A DNA stretch of 64,000 nucleotides from Candidatus Gastranaerophilales bacterium (GCA_944324455.1 CALUWJ010000004.1:62001-126000); one strand, 5' to 3'; shown: positions 34,332 through 44,319, counted from the stretch's first letter. Notes: generated by a model not told the origin, from the letters alone. Made by a program: numbers and translations.

Positions 34332-36002
34332 ATGAAAAAAGGACTAATTATATTATTAATAACAACATTTTTATTTATGAATGCTTATGCTCAAATGGAG
34401 AAAAGCACTGTTAGAGTTGGTATTTCAAATCAATCTTTTTCTCAATTTGATTATCAAAATATTAAATTATCGTCACAAAATATTATAAAAGTTGTAGATA
34501 TGTCGCAAAATACTTCAATACAAGATATTGAAGCGAATAAAATTGTAGAAATACAAATGATTGATGGTTTATATACAATTTTAGTCGATGGAGAAAAGAA
34601 ATACGAAAATCTACAAGGACCTCTTTTGTTTAGTTCAAATGCTAAATTAGAGGTGGTTGAATTAAATAGAAAAGGCATGCCTGCAAAATATGATGGCATG
34701 ATTGAAATTACCAAATCAAAAAATGACCAAAGATTTAATGTAGTGAATGTTGTAGATATTGAAAATTATTTAAGAGGCGTTGTGCCTAATGAAATGCCGA
34801 TTTCTTTCGGGCTTGAAGCTCTAAAAGCTCAAGCGGTTGCAGCAAGAAATTATGTAACAAACGCAAAAATCAGCCCTAATTACGATGTTACTGATTCAAC
34901 GGCATCTCAAGTGTATTATGGTGTAAATTCATATAGAGATATTTCTGATAAAGCAATAAATGAAACAAAAGGAATTTATGCTCTATATAATGAAAAACCG
35001 ATAAGTGCGCTTTATTTTTCAACTTCAGCAGGTATAACAGATGATTGGGATGATGTTTTTGCAACCGATAAAAATAAAGGTTTACACCCTTATTTAAAGG
35101 CAAGTTATGATAAAGAAAATCAAAAACCATTAAAATCAGAAGATGATGTTAAAAAGTTTTATTTATCAAAAGACACAGGTTTTGATATAAACTCTCCAAA
35201 ATTTAGATGGGAATACGATTTTACAAGAGTTGAACTTGAAGAAGTTTTACATAATACCCTGCAGCAACAATCAAAAGCAGGCTTGGTTGAGCCAAAATAT
35301 GATGGTGACATAAAATTAGAAGGTCTAAAAGAAATTAAACCAATTAAAAGAACTCAATCAGGTAAGCTTGTTGAGATTGAAATTGTTGCAAAATCCGGTA
35401 ATTACAAGGTTAAAAAAGAGCTTGGAATTAGAAGATTAATTAAGAAAAATAATACAGCCCTGCCGAGTGCTAATTTCTTTGTTGAAACTCAAGGCAGGGA
35501 AAAATTGGCTCAAGACAACGAAGAAAATAATAGTTTTTTTGATTCATTTGATATGGAAAAATATCCTTCCAATTTTAAATTTATTGGCGGCGGTTATGGT
35601 CATGGTGTCGGCATGAGTCAATTTGGAGCTTATAATTTATCTAAAGCGGGTAAAAATTATATTCAAATTTTAAAACATTATTATTCCGATATAAATATTT
35701 CGACCATACCTAAAACGGTTTTTTATAATGAATATAATGTTTGGTATAAGACAGAATTTTATTTTGACAAAAAGGCTTTTAATAAAGCGTATTTAATTGT
35801 TGATAATCCTAAAAATGTTACTGAATTTCCTTTTAAAATAAATAATTATGATTTTAATGATACAAAATCAATAACAAAAGATAAGTTAATTAAAATGGAT
35901 ATAACCCAATATTTAAAAGAGGGTATAAATATAATTAATTTCGCGCCTTTGACAAGAGAAAACAAGGGTAAAACAGTTGATTATAGAGTGGAATTATTGT
36001 AA
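34332..36002 (+). CDS. SpoIID/LytB-domain exported protein
   Basis: A 556-residue exported protein with a signal peptide at 1-20. The SpoIID core has VVDIENYLRGVVPNEMP (about 140-156), LKAQAVAARNYV with the catalytic-type Glu and Arg, and GGGYGHGVGMSQFGAYNLSKAG (about 420-441). SpoIID in spore formers is a lytic transglycosylase acting on denuded glycan. Homologues also occur widely in non-sporulating Gram-negatives, including cyanobacteria. An extra C-terminal domain (about 460-556) is unassigned. It is followed after 2 bases by murJ, consistent with cell-wall work. Confidence 0.9.
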   Translation: MKKGLIILLITTFLFMNAYAQMEKSTVRVGISNQSFSQFDYQNIKLSSQNIIKVVDMSQNTSIQDIEANKIVEIQMIDGLYTILVDGEKKYENLQGPLLFSSNAKLEVVELNRKGMPAKYDGMIEITKSKNDQRFNVVNVVDIENYLRGVVPNEMPISFGLEALKAQAVAARNYVTNAKISPNYDVTDSTASQVYYGVNSYRDISDKAINETKGIYALYNEKPISALYFSTSAGITDDWDDVFATDKNKGLHPYLKASYDKENQKPLKSEDDVKKFYLSKDTGFDINSPKFRWEYDFTRVELEEVLHNTLQQQSKAGLVEPKYDGDIKLEGLKEIKPIKRTQSGKLVEIEIVAKSGNYKVKKELGIRRLIKKNNTALPSANFFVETQGREKLAQDNEENNSFFDSFDMEKYPSNFKFIGGGYGHGVGMSQFGAYNLSKAGKNYIQILKHYYSDINISTIPKTVFYNEYNVWYKTEFYFDKKAFNKAYLIVDNPKNVTEFPFKINNYDFNDTKSITKDKLIKMDITQYLKEGINIINFAPLTRENKGKTVDYRVELL

Positions 36003-36004
36003 AA

Positions 36005-37609
36005 ATGGAAAATGCGGAAAAAGATAAAAAGCCTGTTGGGCTATTAAGGAGTGCTGGTTTAATAGTAATTGTTATTTTGTTATCAAAAATAGCAGGTTTT
36101 TTAAGAGATATTTTTGTTGCAAATTATTATGGCGCAAGCATTGTATCTGACGCTTATTTATATGCTTATCAAATACCTGCTCTTGCAATAGTTATTTTAG
36201 GTGGAATGGGCGGTCCTTTTCATTCTGCAACGGTTAGTGTGTTTTCAAAAGTTATTAAAAATTTTAATTCTAAACCTGAACCTGAAGTAAAAAAATTATT
36301 TAATACATTTGAAACATTTTCGATGTTGATATTTGGCGCTATTGCTTTAATTTGTTTCTTTTTCCCGCAGCAGGTAATGAATATAATTATATCTCAGGCA
36401 AGCCCTGAGTTATCGTCATTAGCGGCATATCATTTAAAAATTATGTCTCCTGTTATATTAGTAGGTGCACTCTTAGGTTTATATTACGGGATTTTAGTTA
36501 CATATAATCATTTTCTTTTACCTAATATAGCTCCATCTATGTTATCTTTTGGGGTGATTTTAACTTTGTTATTTTCAAAAGGCGATGATACGGGATTTTA
36601 TCTTGCCATAGGTACAACAATCGGCGCGCTTTTGCAATTTATTATGCAATCGCCTGCAGTTATTAAATTGGGTTATACTTTTAAGCCTTGTTTTGATTTT
36701 TTTCATAATAAGAATTTTAATGAAATTCTTGAATTGCTAGCTCCTGCTTTTTTATCTTCAACCATAGGTCAAATTGGGATATATGTTGATATTTTCTTTG
36801 CGTCAGGTCTTGCTGAAGGGCAGTGGACTGCGTATGGATATGCTAATAGAATTTTTCAATTTCCTGTCGGTTTAATGTTGTCAGCTCTTTTGGTTCCTTT
36901 ATTTCCTTTGTTTTCAAGGCTTGTTGCTCAAAAGAAATTTGATGAAGTAAGATATTATTTTAATAAAGGTGTAGGCTCATTAATTTTAGTCGGCACATTT
37001 ATGATGATATTTATTTTCATTTCTCGTGTTGATTTAATTTCGCTTGCGCTTGAGCGTGGTGCATTTGATCATAAAGCAACGGTTATGGTTGCTGATGTGT
37101 TGTTTTATATAACATTATCTATAATTCCATATATGTTTAGAGATTCAATAACAAGACTATATTATTCTTTTAATGATTCCAAAACACCTTTTTATATTGC
37201 GATAGGTTCAATATTATTAAAATTAATCTTTAATTCGATTTTTGTAAGATTTATGGGAATAAATGGTATTGCTTTATCTACAACTATTATTACTTTGATT
37301 AATGCAACACTTTTGGCACTTTTAATTAGAAAGAAAATTTCAATAGGGTATAGAGCTTTCTTGGTTCAGGTTATCAAAATTATAATTGCTGCCATTGCTG
37401 CATTTTTAATTGGAAGCTTGATAAATTTGGTTTTAGGTAATCTTTTAGCTTCAACATTTGTTTTAAAAATAGTTAAAGTAAGTATTATTTTTGCTATAAG
37501 TCTTTTTGTGTATGTTATTTTGGCTCATTTATTAAAAATAGAATACCTTGAAGACTTAAAAGAAAAAATCGAAGCAAAATTAAAAAGGAAGAAAAATGAA
37601 GTTAACTAA
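36005..37609 (+). CDS. murJ: Lipid II flippase MurJ (MviN)
   Basis: A 534-residue, 14-helix MOP-superfamily transporter flipping lipid II across the inner membrane. Conserved blocks include LLSKIAGFLRDIFVANYYGA near the N-terminus, DIFFASGLAEGQWTAYGYANRIFQFPVGL in the middle, and ERGAFDHKATVMVADVL. Residues around the central Arg cluster are kept. It starts 2 bases after spoIID and overlaps tsaC by 14 bases, a clear operon. Confidence 0.95.
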   Translation: MENAEKDKKPVGLLRSAGLIVIVILLSKIAGFLRDIFVANYYGASIVSDAYLYAYQIPALAIVILGGMGGPFHSATVSVFSKVIKNFNSKPEPEVKKLFNTFETFSMLIFGAIALICFFFPQQVMNIIISQASPELSSLAAYHLKIMSPVILVGALLGLYYGILVTYNHFLLPNIAPSMLSFGVILTLLFSKGDDTGFYLAIGTTIGALLQFIMQSPAVIKLGYTFKPCFDFFHNKNFNEILELLAPAFLSSTIGQIGIYVDIFFASGLAEGQWTAYGYANRIFQFPVGLMLSALLVPLFPLFSRLVAQKKFDEVRYYFNKGVGSLILVGTFMMIFIFISRVDLISLALERGAFDHKATVMVADVLFYITLSIIPYMFRDSITRLYYSFNDSKTPFYIAIGSILLKLIFNSIFVRFMGINGIALSTTIITLINATLLALLIRKKISIGYRAFLVQVIKIIIAAIAAFLIGSLINLVLGNLLASTFVLKIVKVSIIFAISLFVYVILAHLLKIEYLEDLKEKIEAKLKRKKNEVN

Positions 37610-38147
37610 AGGAGAAGTTTTAGCTTTTAAAACCGATACTGTTTGGGGTTTTGGAGCAGATCCTAGAGATTTTTGTGCTATAAAAAAAATTTATGAAATA
37701 AAAAAAAGAGATATTAAAAAACCATTGATACTAATGAGTGACAGCATTGAACCATTAAAAAAATATATAAAATATATTCCCGATTACGCTATGGAATTAA
37801 TAGAAAAATATTTGCCCGGTGGTTTAACTTTAATTTTTGAAAAATCAGAATTGTGTCCTTTTGAAATAACTTCAAACAGTAATACAATTGGAATTAGAAT
37901 TCCTAAAAGTGAAGATTTTTGCGCTTTGGTTTCTAAAATTGAGGGTAGAGTATTAGCGACAACATCTTGTAATATTTCGTTTGAGCCTCCTGTAAAAAAT
38001 TATAAAGAAGCCTTGGAAAAATTTTCAAATGTTGCAACAATAATAAGACCATTTAATGATGATGAAAATGAAAACTTGCCATCAACCGTTATTTTATGCA
38101 ATAATGATACTTATGAAGTGTTGAGGTTAGGAGCTGTAAAATTATGA
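37596..38147 (+). CDS. tsaC: YrdC/Sua5-domain protein, TsaC-like
   Basis: A 183-residue single YrdC domain that makes threonylcarbamoyl-AMP for the t6A modification of tRNA. Motifs seen are AFKTDTVWGFGADP (about 9-22), KKRDIKKPLILMSD, YLPGGLTLIF, IGIRIPKS and TTSCNISFEPP. The family call is firm; TsaC versus the related YciO is less certain. The ribosome site AGGAAG lies inside the end of murJ. Confidence 0.85.
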   Translation: MKLTKGEVLAFKTDTVWGFGADPRDFCAIKKIYEIKKRDIKKPLILMSDSIEPLKKYIKYIPDYAMELIEKYLPGGLTLIFEKSELCPFEITSNSNTIGIRIPKSEDFCALVSKIEGRVLATTSCNISFEPPVKNYKEALEKFSNVATIIRPFNDDENENLPSTVILCNNDTYEVLRLGAVKL

Positions 38148-38440
38148 AAAAGATGTTGATGATTTTAGCTATTCTTGGGTTTTCTTTTGTAATTGCAAAA
38201 GAAGAAGTTCCTCTTTTGATTGATAATTCTGCTATTATTACGGATTATGAAATCGATAACAGCCAATCACTTATTCAATATGACAAAATGAAAAAATCTG
38301 ATAAAATTAGACAAGTTCAAGAAGAGCAGGCAAAATATAAAACTCCTAAAATAAAACTTGATGCTGAACAAATCAATCGCCAAAGAGCACTTGATTTTAC
38401 TACTAAACAAAATAATTCAATGATGTTACCTACTTTTTAG
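38144..38440 (+). CDS. Small exported hypothetical protein
   Basis: A 98-residue protein with an N-terminal signal peptide (about 1-18, MKKMLMILAILGFSFVIA). The mature part is acidic near its start, then basic and Gln-rich with a likely helix (SDKIRQVQEEQAKYK). No Cys in the mature part and no family I recognise. It overlaps tsaC in an ATGA junction, so it is the last gene of the spoIID-murJ-tsaC unit and may act in the periplasm. Confidence 0.65.
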   Translation: MKKMLMILAILGFSFVIAKEEVPLLIDNSAIITDYEIDNSQSLIQYDKMKKSDKIRQVQEEQAKYKTPKIKLDAEQINRQRALDFTTKQNNSMMLPTF

Positions 38441-38492
38441 TTTTTTTAGGGTTTTATCTTGTTTTAAAAAATTGTTGCGCTACAATTAAAAT

Positions 38493-39128
38493 ATGGAAGA
38501 AAATAACGAAAATCTCTTATATTTTTTAGATGGTAAGCCATATATAAATATGACAAACGCATGCACTAACGCATGTGTTTTTTGCGTTCGCGACCAAAAA
38601 GAAGATGTTCAAGGTGCAAAGTTGTGGCTCGATTTCGACAACACAAAAGCTCAAGATGTCATAAATCAAATTGAACTAAACAAAGATAAAATTTTAAATA
38701 GTCAAGAAATTGTATTTTGCGGATATGGTGAGCCTTTAATAAGATTAAACGAAGTAATAGAAATCTCAAAATATTTAAAAGAAAATTATCCAAATTTAAA
38801 AATAAGAGTAAATACAAACGGGCATGCTAATGCAATTTTTAAAAGAAATGTGGCGGATGAATTAGCTTTATATATTGATGATATTTCAATCAGTTTAAAT
38901 GCTGAAAATGAAGAAAATTATAATAAAATTTCCAACCCAAAAATAGAAAATGCTTATGAAGAAGTTAAGCGTTTTATCAGAGCTTGTGTTGAAGCAAAAA
39001 TTAAAACAACAGCATCTGTTGTAGCTAATGTACCAGATTATCCGATAGATGTTGAAAGATGTGCGCTTATTGCTAAATCTTTAGGAGCAAAATTCCGCTC
39101 CAGAGATTTTATACCAAATGGATATTAA
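38493..39128 (+). CDS. Radical SAM protein (TatD-associated type)
   Basis: A 211-residue radical SAM protein. The iron-sulfur motif CTNACVFC supplies Cys24, Cys28 and Cys31. The SAM-binding GYGEP motif lies about 78-82, and VNTNGHAN and ISISLNAENEENYNKI follow as in the compact TatD-linked radical SAM family. No extra cluster domain. The reaction is unknown. It lies 27 bases before the acyl-CoA synthetase gene and may be cotranscribed with it. No tatD gene is adjacent here. Confidence 0.85.
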   Translation: MEENNENLLYFLDGKPYINMTNACTNACVFCVRDQKEDVQGAKLWLDFDNTKAQDVINQIELNKDKILNSQEIVFCGYGEPLIRLNEVIEISKYLKENYPNLKIRVNTNGHANAIFKRNVADELALYIDDISISLNAENEENYNKISNPKIENAYEEVKRFIRACVEAKIKTTASVVANVPDYPIDVERCALIAKSLGAKFRSRDFIPNGY

Positions 39129-39155
39129 ATAAAAAAGAGGAAAGGATGAAATAAT

Positions 39156-41312
39156 ATGCTAAGCAAAATTATGAAGCCAAAATCAATTGCGGTTATTGGC
39201 GCATCTACAAAAGAGCATACAATTGGCTCTGATATTATGAAAAGATTACAAGAATATAAATTCAATGGGAAAATTTACCCCGTTAACCCAAAAGGCGGAA
39301 TAATAGAAGGTATACAAGCCTATACAAATGTTACTGAAATTCCTGATGAAATTGATTTAGCTTTAATTGTTGTAAACGCTAAATTTGTTTTAAATACAAT
39401 TGATGAATGTCATAAAAAAGGTATTAAAGGACTTTGCATTATTACGGCAGGTTTTAAAGAAACGGGAAAAGAAGGCGCAGAATTAGAAAAACAATTATTA
39501 GAAAAAGTTAGACAATATGGTATGCGCTGCGTTGGTCCAAACTGCCTTGGCGTTGTTAATACTCATCCTGATATTAGAATGGACGCTTGTTTTGCTGAAT
39601 CATTGCCTGAACGCGGTAATATTGGTTTTGTTTCTCAATCAGGCGCACTTGGCGGCGGTATTTTAAATATTTTAAAAGACTTAAACCTTGGTTTTGCTCA
39701 ATTTATTTCAATCGGCAATCAGGCTGATGTTAATGCTGAAACTGCTCTTGAGTATTGGGAAAATGAAGATGATGTTGAACAAATTCTTCTTTATATGGAA
39801 TCAATTCAAAATCCTCAAAACTTTAGAAAATTAGCTACTAAAATTTCTAAAAAGAAACCTATTTTAGCCCTTAAAGCCGGAAGAAGTGCAGCAGGTGCTT
39901 CAGCAGCTTCATCTCACACAGGTTCATTAGCAGGTGCTGATAAAGCAGCAAATGCACTATTGGCTCAATCAGGTGTAATTAGAGAATACTCATTAAAAAA
40001 TCTATTTGCAACAGCTAAAATGTTTGCGACTTGCCCAATTCCAAAAGGCGACAGAGTTGCTATCATCACAAACTCAGGCGGCCCCGGAATTATGGCAACA
40101 GACGCAGTTTGCGAATATGGTATGCAAATGGCAAAAATTACAGATGAAACTAAAGAAAAACTAAGAAGTTTCTTACCTTCAGCTGCATCTGTTAAAAATC
40201 CGATTGATATGATTGCTTCTGCTCCAATTGAACATTATCAACAAACACTTGAAACAGTTATTGCTGATCCTAATGTTGATATGATTATGGTTATTTACTT
40301 ACCATTCTTAGGCTTGAAAGATATTGATGTAGCTAAAGCAGTTATGGAAATTAAAGCTAAAAATCCATCTAAACCTGTTGTTGGCGTATTTATGACAAAG
40401 AGCGAGTTTTTCTCAAAATTGTCTGATTTAAATGTTAATATGCCATTCTTTATGTATGCTGAAGAAGCAGCAGACGGATTTAACAGATTAAATCAACAAA
40501 GACTATGGCAAGAACGCCCCGAAGGCAAAATTCCAACATTCAATGTTGATAGAGCTCGCGCTGAAGCTATTATGAAGCAATCAATTATGGAAAACAGAGC
40601 TCAATTAACAACTCGTGAATCAATCGATGTGTTGGACGCATACGGTATCAGAGTTTGTAAATCAGGCTTTGCAACAAATATTGATGAAGTGGTTAAAGTT
40701 GGTAATTCAATCGGATATCCTGTTGTTATGAAGATGACATCTAAAACAACATCACATAAAACAGATGTTGGCGGTGTTAGAGTTAATATTCAATCAGAAG
40801 AACAATTAAAAGCAGAATACAACGATTTAATTGCTAAATTAACGCAAAAAGGTCTAATTGACGGTCTTGAAGGTGTAATTATTCAAGAAATGGTTAAAGG
40901 CAACCGCGAAATGGTATGTGGTATTGCAACAGACCCTCAATATGGACCTATGATGATGTTTGGCTTAGGCGGTGTATTTATTGAAGTTATGAAAGATGTA
41001 ACATTTAGAATTGCACCATTAACTGATGTTGACGCTTCTGAAATGATTAAATCAGTTAAAGCATATAAATTATTAGAAGGAGCAAGAGGCACAAAACCTG
41101 CTCAAATGGATCAAATTCAAGAAACATTATTAAGATTATCTCAATTAGTTTCTGATTATCCATTTATTGATGAATTAGATATTAACCCATTGTTGATATC
41201 AGAAAAAACAGGTGAAGGCATCGCAGTTGACGGTCGTATCAAGGTTCGTCTTGAAGAAGCAATGGATAAATTAAATACATCTTGTGCTGCATGCAGTTCA
41301 TGCTGCAAATAA
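39156..41312 (+). CDS. ADP-forming acetyl/acyl-CoA synthetase, fused subunits
   Basis: A 718-residue enzyme that turns acyl-CoA, ADP and phosphate into acid, CoA and ATP; it conserves energy in many fermenters. Order: CoA-binding domain (IAVIGASTKEHTIG, 11-24), ligase domain with the phosphohistidine His254 (SSHTGSLAG), then an ATP-grasp domain (about 490-700, with PVVMKMTSKTTSHKTDVGGV). Alpha and beta are fused, as in many bacterial forms. The C-terminus is unusual: after a normal end it finishes CAACSSCCK, with four Cys (710, 713, 716, 717). Its own terminator follows. Confidence 0.93.
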   Translation: MLSKIMKPKSIAVIGASTKEHTIGSDIMKRLQEYKFNGKIYPVNPKGGIIEGIQAYTNVTEIPDEIDLALIVVNAKFVLNTIDECHKKGIKGLCIITAGFKETGKEGAELEKQLLEKVRQYGMRCVGPNCLGVVNTHPDIRMDACFAESLPERGNIGFVSQSGALGGGILNILKDLNLGFAQFISIGNQADVNAETALEYWENEDDVEQILLYMESIQNPQNFRKLATKISKKKPILALKAGRSAAGASAASSHTGSLAGADKAANALLAQSGVIREYSLKNLFATAKMFATCPIPKGDRVAIITNSGGPGIMATDAVCEYGMQMAKITDETKEKLRSFLPSAASVKNPIDMIASAPIEHYQQTLETVIADPNVDMIMVIYLPFLGLKDIDVAKAVMEIKAKNPSKPVVGVFMTKSEFFSKLSDLNVNMPFFMYAEEAADGFNRLNQQRLWQERPEGKIPTFNVDRARAEAIMKQSIMENRAQLTTRESIDVLDAYGIRVCKSGFATNIDEVVKVGNSIGYPVVMKMTSKTTSHKTDVGGVRVNIQSEEQLKAEYNDLIAKLTQKGLIDGLEGVIIQEMVKGNREMVCGIATDPQYGPMMMFGLGGVFIEVMKDVTFRIAPLTDVDASEMIKSVKAYKLLEGARGTKPAQMDQIQETLLRLSQLVSDYPFIDELDINPLLISEKTGEGIAVDGRIKVRLEEAMDKLNTSCAACSSCCK

Positions 41313-41334
41313 GATAATTTAATTTATTTAGTAA

Positions 41335-41366
41335 AAAATAGCTCCCATATTAATGGGAGCTATTTT
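41335..41366. terminator. Bidirectional intrinsic terminator
   Basis: A 14-bp stem, 41335-41348 with 41353-41366, contains ATAGCTCCCAT, with A and T runs at the ends. It separates the acyl-CoA synthetase from the leftward pyruvate kinase gene. Confidence 0.93.
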
Positions 41367-41382
41367 AAATTAATTATCGATA

Positions 41383-42813
41383 TTATGTTCCAATTTTATG
41401 AACTCTGATGAAGTTTGTTTTGCTTGTGATTAATTTTGGCGCTGAACCCGTTATTATTACATAATCACCGTGGCTTAAGCCTATTTCATTTATTAGAAAG
41501 TTGTCGATGTTGATTAATATATCATGATTTAAGACATCATCCCAATTTTTTAAGAAAGGATAAACACCCCAGCTTAAAGCCATTTTTTTACAGGTTGTTT
41601 CAGAGTCTGAAACCATTATAATTGGAACAGAAGGTCTTAATTTTGACATTAATCTTGTTGAGTGTCCAAGATGTGAAAAGCTTAAAAGCGCTTTTGCTTT
41701 GACGTGTTTAATCATTCTATCTGCGCCAAAAGCAATAGCTTGTCTTGTGATTGCTTTTTCATCTATTGATTCAAATTCGTTATCAAATTTGTAAAATGGG
41801 CTGTTTTCTGTATATTTTGCAATTTGTGCCATTGTTTCAACTGCTTTTGTTGCATATTTACCCACTGATGTTTCTCCGCTTAACATAACAGCATCTGCGC
41901 CATCTAAAATTGCATTAGCAACATCAGAGCTTTCTGCTCTTGTTGGAATGGGTTCATCTATCATACTTTCAAGCATTTGAGTTGCAACAATAACAGGTTT
42001 ATTTTGTTTATTGCATTCTTTGATTATTCTTTTTTGGCAAATCGGAACTTCAACAGCAGATAACTCTATTCCTAAGTCGCCTCGTGCAACCATAATACAA
42101 TCAGATATAGCTATAATGCTTTCAAGATTTTCAATGGCTTGCGGTTTTTCCATTTTTGATATAACAGGAATATCTGCTCCGTAGTCATTTATATATTTTT
42201 TAGCTAATAATACATCTTCTTTTTGTCTTACAAATGATAGTGCTATATAGTCCGCTTTTTTTTCAACAGCAAATTTAATATATTCAATATCTCTTTTTGT
42301 AACTGCCTCAAGGCTGTTTGTTGAGCCGGGGATATTTAAGCCTTTTCTTGATTTTAATATGCCTCCGTTTGTAATTGTGGCATAAACTTTGTTTTCTTCT
42401 ACTTTTTCAACGGTAGCTTGAATTTTGCCATCATCAAGAAGTATTCTGCTTCCTTTTGTAACATCTTGAGCTATTCCTTGATAATCAACAGGGATTATGC
42501 CGTTTTCATAATTTTCTTGATGTGCAAATATTACATTTTGACCAGTGGTTAAATTGATATTTTCTTTTAGGGTTCCAACTCTGATTTTAGGACCTTGAAG
42601 GTCTATCATAATTGAGCAGTAAACTCTTAATTTAGCGCAAACTTGTCTTATTAAATCAAATCTTCTGTTGTGTACTTCTATTGTTTCATGGGAAGTGTTT
42701 AATCTAAATATATTTACCCCTGATTTAATCAATTGTTCAATTTTTTCTTCTGAATCAACAGCAGGGCCAATTGTTGCAACTATTTTGGTTCTTTTAAAAA
42801 ATTTATTTTTCAT
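41383..42813 (-). CDS. pyk: Pyruvate kinase
   Basis: A 476-residue glycolytic enzyme making pyruvate and ATP from phosphoenolpyruvate. Seen motifs are TKIVATIGPAVDSEE at the start, FRLNTSHET, the active-site ISKMEKPQAIENLE with its Lys, IMVARGDLGIELS, and ATQMLESMIDEPIPTRAESSDVANAI. The C-terminal domain is standard. An AGAGGT ribosome site precedes the ATG, and a 10-bp inverted repeat lies just upstream (42843-42869). Confidence 0.97.
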   Translation of the reverse strand: MKNKFFKRTKIVATIGPAVDSEEKIEQLIKSGVNIFRLNTSHETIEVHNRRFDLIRQVCAKLRVYCSIMIDLQGPKIRVGTLKENINLTTGQNVIFAHQENYENGIIPVDYQGIAQDVTKGSRILLDDGKIQATVEKVEENKVYATITNGGILKSRKGLNIPGSTNSLEAVTKRDIEYIKFAVEKKADYIALSFVRQKEDVLLAKKYINDYGADIPVISKMEKPQAIENLESIIAISDCIMVARGDLGIELSAVEVPICQKRIIKECNKQNKPVIVATQMLESMIDEPIPTRAESSDVANAILDGADAVMLSGETSVGKYATKAVETMAQIAKYTENSPFYKFDNEFESIDEKAITRQAIAFGADRMIKHVKAKALLSFSHLGHSTRLMSKLRPSVPIIMVSDSETTCKKMALSWGVYPFLKNWDDVLNHDILINIDNFLINEIGLSHGDYVIITGSAPKLITSKTNFIRVHKIGT

Positions 42814-42842
42814 TTGTACCTCTTTAATATAGTCTAAGCATT

Positions 42843-42869
42843 TTTGATTTTACCATGGATAAAATCAAA
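42843..42869. repeat. 10-bp inverted repeat between pyk and ferritin
   Basis: TTTGATTTTA (42843-42852) is the complement of TAAAATCAAA (42860-42869) around a seven-base centre, CCATGGA. It lies 30 bases upstream of pyk and 81 bases upstream of ferritin. It may be an operator for either gene or a leader hairpin of pyk. It does not look like a typical Fur box. Confidence 0.55.
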
Positions 42870-42949
42870 GCAAAAATTATTTTTCTTTGTGATTTTTTTA
42901 AAATTTTTTATGTTATAAATTAAATATAATAAAATAAGGAGATACGGCT

Positions 42950-43459
42950 ATGATTTGTGAAAGAATGGAAAAAGCTTTTTTAGAACAAATTAATAAAGAA
43001 TTGTTTTCTGAATATCTTTATTTATCCATGAAAGCATACTTTGCAAATTTAAATTTAAATGGTTTTGTAAATTGGATGGATGTTCAAGTTCAAGAAGAAA
43101 GAGCTCATGCAATGGGTATGTTTGATTATGTTTTAGAAAGAGGTGGAAAAGTTGAGCTTGAAGCAATAAATAAACCTCAAACATCTTGGAATGGACCATT
43201 AGATGTTTTTAAGGCAGTTTTAGCACATGAACAATTTATTACATCAAGCATTAATGCCTTGATGGATGTGGCTGAAGAAACAAAAGATAGAGCTGCTATG
43301 ATATTTTTAAATTGGTATTTAAAAGAACAAGTTGAAGAAGAAGCAAATGTGGGTAATGTTTTAGCTCAATTAGAGTTAATCGGTGATGATAAAAATGCTC
43401 TTTTTGCTCTTGATAAAGAGCTTTCAACAAGAACATTTGTTGCCCCTGTTATTGGATAA
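42950..43459 (+). CDS. ftnA: Ferritin
   Basis: A 169-residue iron-storage protein of the non-haem bacterial ferritin type. The ferroxidase ligands are in place in NKELFSEYLYLS (Glu17 region), QEERAHAMGMFDYV and LKEQVEEEANV. It oxidises Fe2+ and stores it in a 24-mer shell. Clear AAGGAG ribosome site and its own terminator. Common in anaerobes for iron and oxygen protection. Confidence 0.96.
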   Translation: MICERMEKAFLEQINKELFSEYLYLSMKAYFANLNLNGFVNWMDVQVQEERAHAMGMFDYVLERGGKVELEAINKPQTSWNGPLDVFKAVLAHEQFITSSINALMDVAEETKDRAAMIFLNWYLKEQVEEEANVGNVLAQLELIGDDKNALFALDKELSTRTFVAPVIG

Positions 43460-43465
43460 AATTTT

Positions 43466-43494
43466 AAATGCCTGCATAAAGCAGGCATTTTTTA
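43466..43494. terminator. Bidirectional intrinsic terminator
   Basis: AAATGCCTGC (43466-43475) pairs with GCAGGCATTT (43481-43490), with T residues following. It separates ferritin from the leftward nucleoside phosphorylase. Confidence 0.92.
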
Positions 43495-44301
43495 AATATT
43501 CTTTATAATTTCTTTAATTAAATTTGAAACTTTTTGACCTTGTTTTTTTCCTGTTTCAATAACTTCTTGATGAGATAGTTTGTTTTGCGAAACCCCTGTT
43601 GCAAAGTTTGTTACAAGACTTAGGGTCATAGTTTTTATTTTAAGCCAATTGGCTACAATTGCTTCAGGAACAGAGCTCATTCCGACAACATCTGCACCTA
43701 AAATTCTGAATGCATTAATTTCTGCCGCTGTTTCATAGCTTGGGCCGGTGGTAGCCAGATACACTCCTTCTTTTAAATCAATATCAAGGTTTTTTGCGCA
43801 ATTTTTAGCAATTTCAATTAAATTTTTATTATAGCAGTTGCTCATATCGGGAAATCTTTCTCCCATTGAGTCGTCGTTTTTTCCTATTAAAGGGTTGGTG
43901 CCCATAAAGTTGATATGGTCTTTAATAAGAATTATATCACCCATATTGAGATTTTTATTAACTGCACCTGCAGCATTTGTTATAATTAAGGTATTCACAC
44001 CTAATTGCTTAAAAATTTTAATAGGGTATGTTGCTTCTTGCATGGAATTGCCTTCATAAAAATGAAATCTTCCTTGCATAATTACGCAATTTTTTTCTTC
44101 AATTTTGCAAAACAATAATTCCCCTTTATGTCCTTTTACATTTGAAGAAGCAAAATGAGGAATATCATTGTAAGGAATGTTGTATCCTTTTAAATTATTG
44201 CAAAATGAACCTAAACCCGAACCAAGAATGACTGCAATTTCGGGTTTAAAACCGTTTGTTATTGAATTTATATAATCAAGTGTTTCTTTGATTTTTTTCA
44301 T
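43492..44301 (-). CDS. punA: Purine nucleoside phosphorylase
   Basis: A 269-residue trimeric-type phosphorylase that splits purine nucleosides with phosphate. Key motifs are VILGSGLGSF (about 20-29), GHKGELLF, MQGRFHFYEG, TNAAGAVN, and DVVGMSSVPEAIVA with LVTNFATG. Full length. It follows rpoZ by 18 bases and may be cotranscribed. Confidence 0.95.
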   Translation of the reverse strand: MKKIKETLDYINSITNGFKPEIAVILGSGLGSFCNNLKGYNIPYNDIPHFASSNVKGHKGELLFCKIEEKNCVIMQGRFHFYEGNSMQEATYPIKIFKQLGVNTLIITNAAGAVNKNLNMGDIILIKDHINFMGTNPLIGKNDDSMGERFPDMSNCYNKNLIEIAKNCAKNLDIDLKEGVYLATTGPSYETAAEINAFRILGADVVGMSSVPEAIVANWLKIKTMTLSLVTNFATGVSQNKLSHQEVIETGKKQGQKVSNLIKEIIKNI

Positions 44302-44319
44302 AAATTTTTAGATATTATA

